Of a stretch of 64,000 bases of DNA, positions 60,501 through 64,000 are shown one piece after another. The position numbers and the translations under genes were made by a program. The stretch is from Thiomonas delicata. Lineage in GTDB: Bacteria > Pseudomonadota > Gammaproteobacteria > Burkholderiales > Burkholderiaceae_C. The first letter of the stretch is position 1. Every line of letters begins with the position of its first letter. The notes beneath the pieces are model-generated. The model was not told the origin of the DNA and did no database searches. It was given only the letters and a program-made list of their open reading frames with translations. The stretch spans positions 646,009 to 710,008 of the forward strand of contig NZ_LT592171.1 in the NCBI RefSeq assembly GCF_900088825.1, read 5' to 3'.

Positions 60501-60686
60501 GTGCGGTACTCGGGGCAGAAGGCGTCGATTGCTATCGAAGATGGCAGCGTGCTCGCCGGAAGCATTCCGCCCAAGCAACTGAAAATGGTGCAAACCTGGA
60601 TTGAAATCCATAAGGATGAGTTGTTTGCCGACTGGGAACTTGCTCTCGCTGGTGAGCAACCTTTCCGGATTGCGCCGCTGCAATAA
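60501..60686 (+). pseudogene. DUF4160 protein, 5'-truncated
   Basis: 61 codons match the C-terminal two-thirds of DUF4160 (VRYSGQKASIAIEDGSVLAG, then QLKMVQTWIEIHKDELFADWEL). The N-terminal 20 or so residues with the HFH motif are missing at the deletion join. It may be read from GTG 60501. It is 13 bases before the DUF2442 gene, its usual partner. Confidence 0.6.
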
Positions 60687-60699
60687 TCAAGGAGGCAAC

Positions 60700-60942
60700 A
60701 TGGACATCCTGTTAGACGTAGTTCGGGTAGACGCAAAGCCTGACTACACCTTGTTTCTGGAGTTTGAGAACGGGGAAAAACGGGTATTCGATATGACGCC
60801 GCTGATGGACAAGAAGCCTTTTGTCCAACTGAAAGGGTCTCCTCTCTTTACGAAGGCATCCGTTGATTACGGCACCGTCGTTTGGCCGGGAAATATCGAC
60901 ATTGCGCCTGAAACGCTCTACGATCGGTCTCTCCCGGTCTGA
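60700..60942 (+). CDS. DUF2442 protein
   Basis: 80 residues of the DUF2442 family, with YTLFLEFENGEKRVFDMTPLM and VVWPGNIDIAPETLY. AAGGAGG lies 5 bases before the ATG. DUF4160-DUF2442 pairs are common on mobile DNA and have been proposed as toxin-antitoxin modules; here the upstream partner is truncated. It ends at a strong terminator. Confidence 0.85.
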   Translation: MDILLDVVRVDAKPDYTLFLEFENGEKRVFDMTPLMDKKPFVQLKGSPLFTKASVDYGTVVWPGNIDIAPETLYDRSLPV

Positions 60943-60955
60943 TTCTGTAATCCTC

Positions 60956-60990
60956 AACCCCCGCGCAGTTCTGCTGCCGGGGGTTTTTTT
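60956..60990 (+). terminator. Rho-independent terminator after DUF2442
   Basis: CCCCCG-C-GCAG, loop TTCTG, CTGC-CGGGGG, then seven T. Confidence 0.88.
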
Positions 60991-61083
60991 GCGTCTGAGA
61001 TGAGCAAATGACTGGCGGCCCGATTGGACTTAGACGACTTTTACGCATCTACCCACAAAAATTTCCGGCTGCCTGGAAAAACA

Positions 61084-61114
61084 AACGCCCCGCGCCAGAA
61101 ATGGCCGGGGCGTT
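61084..61114 (-). terminator. Terminator for the minus-strand zinc-motif gene
   Basis: AACGCCCCG and CGGGGCGTT flank a short loop; on the minus strand the stem is followed by TTGTTTTT. Confidence 0.75.
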
Positions 61115-61142
61115 ATCGTTGGTGGGAGGCGGTGGAACGCGA

Positions 61143-61703
61143 TCAGATCCTCAGCAGCCGGCGAAGCCATGATTTTTGACGATCCGGGGGCGGATTCTGC
61201 TCCCGGGTCATGCGCTCGGCTGCTGCGCACTCCCTGGCTTCGCCATCGCCGTCATCCTCCGCGAAAACCCAGCTCTCCGGCGGGTCGCCTTCTTCATCGA
61301 CGCGCTCGGCGACATGGATCCTGCCGGCGTAAGCGTCTTCGCCGGGGTACTGGTAATCGAGCACGAACAGGCGTCCGGTGTCCAGAACGCGGGCGTCGCA
61401 GACCGTGTAATCTTCGCAATCCGGGCACTGCCCCGCGGCCTCGATCAACACCGCGCGTTCGAAGCGCGTGATCCGGCCATGCGGCTCGAGCGTTTTTCCG
61501 CAGAACCGGCAATATAAATGGGGCGGGTCGATGCGCGTGCCATTGCCAAGCACCACGGGAAAGTGATGCGTAATCGTCGGCTGCCTGAGCAGAAAATGGG
61601 CGTGAGGATCCTCTTTCCAGTACCCGGTGGACGGGCCTTCGTCTTCCTGTTCGTCGTATCCATGGATGGGGACGACATTGCTGGGTTTGGGCATGAGCTT
61701 CAT
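61143..61703 (-). CDS. Hypothetical protein with two CxxC motifs
   Basis: 186 residues. CRFCGK near residue 66 and CPDCEDYTVC near 93 may bind zinc. The rest is acidic with a basic tail (DRQKSWLRRLLRI). AGGAGATC lies 7 bases before ATG 61703. It is downstream of the parM-type gene on the same strand and is probably part of the same plasmid-derived unit. Function unknown. Confidence 0.65.
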   Translation of the reverse strand: MKLMPKPSNVVPIHGYDEQEDEGPSTGYWKEDPHAHFLLRQPTITHHFPVVLGNGTRIDPPHLYCRFCGKTLEPHGRITRFERAVLIEAAGQCPDCEDYTVCDARVLDTGRLFVLDYQYPGEDAYAGRIHVAERVDEEGDPPESWVFAEDDGDGEARECAAAERMTREQNPPPDRQKSWLRRLLRI

Positions 61704-61792
61704 TTCGATCTCCTGCTTGAATCATCGCACCCGCCTGGGTCGACGCAACCCCGGGTGCGACACAACCAGGCACCCGAGGCTGGCCAGACCCA

Positions 61793-62836
61793 TCAAGCCA
61801 TGCGCGCCGCCACTTTCCAGAACCCGCGGGCATTCGCCAGCACCGGCCTGGGCAGCACGATGAAATCCACCCCGGCGAACACCTCGCGCATGGCGTCCTC
61901 GAAATACTGCGCGCCGCCGCCAGCCAGGATCAGGTGATCCACCCGCACCTTGTTCGATTGCTGGCTGCGCTGGAGCATCTCGGCCATGCGCTGGGCGATG
62001 ATCCTGGCGCCTTTGCGCACCGTCTGGCGATACTCGGTGAAGTCGATGCTGCCGACGCCGACCAGGGAGATCTTGCCACGCTCCAGCCCGTCCTCGACCG
62101 TCTGGATGTCGACGCGCGCATTCGGATGCTTGCGGGTGATCGCCACCGACACGTCCTTGAGCAGCTCCGATACCCCGCCGTCGAACGCCCCGGACAGATC
62201 CGGGATGATGACGTGGCCGCGCATGGCGAACCAGTCGAACGTCTTGTAGCCGGGATCGGCCACGATCACCGTGTCACCTTCCGGGGGCGGCACGGCCAGG
62301 CGCCCGCGCCAATCCGTCATCGCCCCGACCGGCTGCGGCATGACCTTGATCGCCTTCGCCCGCACGAACACCGTGTCCTTGCCATAGGCGGCACGCAGCT
62401 TTGCCGGGACCGGAACCTCGAAGCCCTTGCCCATTTCCGCCGCCAGGCCCTCGCGGAACTTGCCGAAGCTGTAGACGGGCAGGCCCACCACGAGCGCGTC
62501 GACCCACTCGACCACCTCGCCGAGGTCCTTGAACGCCATGTACAAAGCGCCGGCGACCAGCGCGCGGTACTGCGGGGTGTGGATATAGTTGTCGTGCAGC
62601 GTGCGCCCATAGACGGCGGTGGATGGGCCGACGACATAATGGCGGCCGTCCACCTGCACCAGCACCTCGTCGGTCTGCCCGGCCGAGGACAGGGCGCGGT
62701 AATCCTCCAGATCGCGGATCTCGTGCGCCACCGATGGGATGATGACGTTGTGCTCCGGACCTGCGTCGGTGGACCAGACGCCCTTGGTGTTGCCATAGCC
62801 CACGTCCAGGCCGAGGTTGAAACGAATGACTGCCAT
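61793..62836 (-). CDS. parM: ParM/StbA-type actin-like segregation ATPase
   Basis: 347-residue actin-fold protein. Phosphate 1 loop is GLDVGYGNTKGVW, the second is VIVADPGYKTFDW, and the adenosine motif is LILAGGGAQYFEDA. The family forms filaments that push plasmid copies apart. A small partner gene lies upstream in the same orientation, 42 bases away. Presence on what appears to be chromosomal DNA suggests an integrated plasmid or ICE. CTGGAG precedes ATG 62836. Confidence 0.82.
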   Translation of the reverse strand: MAVIRFNLGLDVGYGNTKGVWSTDAGPEHNVIIPSVAHEIRDLEDYRALSSAGQTDEVLVQVDGRHYVVGPSTAVYGRTLHDNYIHTPQYRALVAGALYMAFKDLGEVVEWVDALVVGLPVYSFGKFREGLAAEMGKGFEVPVPAKLRAAYGKDTVFVRAKAIKVMPQPVGAMTDWRGRLAVPPPEGDTVIVADPGYKTFDWFAMRGHVIIPDLSGAFDGGVSELLKDVSVAITRKHPNARVDIQTVEDGLERGKISLVGVGSIDFTEYRQTVRKGARIIAQRMAEMLQRSQQSNKVRVDHLILAGGGAQYFEDAMREVFAGVDFIVLPRPVLANARGFWKVAARMA

Positions 62837-62878
62837 ATTGAAACTCCAGGTTGAAAGGTTGTGCGCCAGTAGGCGCGA

Positions 62879-63154
62879 TTAGCTGAGGTTGCTGAAATCG
62901 AGGTCGTCGATGAACGTGTCCACATGCCCGGGATCTGAAACCGATGGTGCGGCCGCCTGATGGGCGGCCAATGAGGCAGGCATGGGTTGTTGCGCGGCGC
63001 CTTGCCCATAGAGCATGGCCGTGCCGGTGTAGATGACTTGCTGAATCGCTCGGGCGCGATGCTGCTTCCCGGGGCCATGCGGGAGACGGATCAGGTGCTC
63101 ATACAATGGCTTCATACCCGGGTCGTCCGGATCGATGGTGAGATTGAAACGCAC
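62879..63154 (-). CDS. Small partner protein of the ParM-type system
   Basis: 91 residues, start GTG 63154 with AAGGA 6 bases upstream. The N-terminal part (RFNLTIDPDDPGMKPLYEHLIRLP) resembles a short basic DNA-binding domain and the C-terminus (HVDTFIDDLDFSNLS) is acidic, as in adaptors that link a centromere to the actin filament. Identity as ParR-like is an inference from position and layout. Confidence 0.55.
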   Translation of the reverse strand: MRFNLTIDPDDPGMKPLYEHLIRLPHGPGKQHRARAIQQVIYTGTAMLYGQGAAQQPMPASLAAHQAAAPSVSDPGHVDTFIDDLDFSNLS

Positions 63155-64000
63155 GGTTTTCCTTCACGATTTGGTGATTGCTGGGAATGACGCCATGGCA
63201 GCGCATTCATCCAACGTGGAGCAACTTGGCTACGTGACGCGGACCGAGTTTGAGTCGAAAAAACAAGCCCAACCACGTCAAGGCCATGCAGTTGTTCTAC
63301 ACCGACATCGTGCCTGCGCAAGTCGATGCCGCCCGACTTGAAAACCGATCGATTCGACCGACGATTCCACGTGCACAAACCATCGATTCGGTTTAGGCTG
63401 CAACCAGCCCATCATCGGGCACCTTTTCGCAACCCCGCATCAGCGGAATGAGTCTTCGACCGGCATGCCCGGTTTCTTGCGCCGCTCCCGAGGCGCCAAG
63501 ACAGGGTCTCGTAAGAGACCATCGCACCATGCCGCCGCCAGGCGGTTTTTTTGACGCCCCTCAGCAAAAAAAACAGCAGAACCCTGAGTGAGGCACGAAC
63601 CGAGTCCACACGCGCCTTAGCGGGCATAAAAGACACCCTACACATTCCAGTAGGGCAGATAAGTAGTCGCTTGAGAAGCTGGGCCAGGCAGCCCGCACCG
63701 GCGTTTCGCACTCACCCTTGCGGGTGTAGCGAGCACGGTTGCCGCCATGTATCCCGAGGGAGCATGGCCGCCCGACCAAGGTCGGGTCTCGGAACATTCA
63801 AGCGTTGATGCCGCGCGCCGGGTCGCTCCGGCAGCATCCGCATGGCCCCCGTCAGCGGGCCGGTTCCCTCTTTGCGGAGGGAGATCACGTACCGCAAGGG
63901 CGTGACTCACAAAAGCCGTGGCGACGGTTGCGTGAGAATTCGGGACTCCTGAAGGTAAATCGCCCCTCGTATACGAGTGCAAGGCAGGACCCGGGGCCTT
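63155..64000. other. 846 bases without a clear gene; candidate centromere region and IS remnant
   Basis: The part next to the ParR-like gene would be the place for a parC centromere, but no clear iteron array was found. A short plus-strand stretch near 63200-63290 (AAHSSNVEQLGYVTRTEFESK) recalls the C-terminal end of IS3-type transposases. At 63505-63520 is GGTCTC-GTAA-GAGACC and at 63532-63552 a CCGCC/GGCGG hairpin with seven T. The last 400 bases carry only interrupted frames. Confidence 0.4.
63532..63552 (+). terminator. Rho-independent terminator
   Basis: CCGCC, loop GCCA, GGCGG, then seven T. No intact plus-strand gene precedes it. Confidence 0.65.

Noticed and set aside
63638-63982. 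A 114-codon minus-strand frame near the right edge
   Set aside because: No ribosome site, low-complexity content and no recognisable motif; left unannotated.

Overview
The window is high-GC DNA from a betaproteobacterium, most likely of the order Burkholderiales and possibly close to Thiomonas. The basis is the tig-clpP-clpX-lon-tRNA order, a complete isc operon, a tandem glycine riboswitch ahead of gcvTHP, and a small Trp-rich membrane protein typical of the group. The genus is an impression, not a demonstration.

Layout: (1) 1-10.1 kb, minus strand, is a surface-glycan operon: flippase, HpcH/HpaI-type aldolase, initiating sugar transferase, asparagine-synthase-like amidotransferase, a GT-B-like protein, neuA, neuB, neuC, neuD and a CBS-pair protein cut by the window edge. 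Several stop and start codons overlap by 4 bases, so the genes look translationally coupled and make and transfer a nonulosonic acid (sialic or legionaminic type). (2) 10.2-22.2 kb is core metabolism: tRNA-Arg, an orphan branched-chain-amino-acid-type binding protein, a cytochrome c, the glycine riboswitch with gcvT-gcvH-gcvP, a TRAP permease pair, selD and a LysR regulator. (3) 22.5-28.1 kb is iscR-iscS-iscU-iscA-hscB-hscA-fdx with an IscR-type operator over the promoter. (4) 28.1-35.1 kb, minus strand, is an unusual six-gene set (asparagine synthase, AMP-forming acyl ligase, acyl carrier protein, NAD-synthetase-like amidase ligase, PrmC-like methyltransferase, GNAT acyltransferase) that looks like a compact pathway for an amidated, carrier-bound small molecule. 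(5) 35.2-49.9 kb is housekeeping: moeA-mobA-moaA, a short-chain dehydrogenase, thioesterase and acetoacetyl-CoA synthetase, a phytoene-synthase-fold protein, tRNA-Leu, tig, clpP, clpX, lon (with a clear sigma-32 type promoter), tRNA-Ala and tRNA-Glu.

(6) 49.8-57.7 kb is an island at the 3' end of tRNA-Glu. It carries a large serine recombinase whose C-terminus reads into the tRNA, a small coupled gene, a replication-relaxation-like protein, a structured non-coding stretch, a complete IS3-family element with a 3-bp target duplication, and a low-GC two-gene cassette: a ParA/MinD-type ATPase followed by a protein with a C-terminal HEPN-like motif. A repeat of the tRNA-Glu 3' end at 57657 is a candidate right attachment site. 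The ATPase-HEPN pair is the best candidate here for an undescribed defence or toxin-type system. (7) 57.7-64 kb is a second accessory, plasmid-like region: AlpA-like DNA-binding protein, a broken Lnt-like gene, a coiled-coil membrane protein, a truncated DUF4160 next to an intact DUF2442 gene, and a ParM-type actin with a small partner. Its right end runs out of the window.
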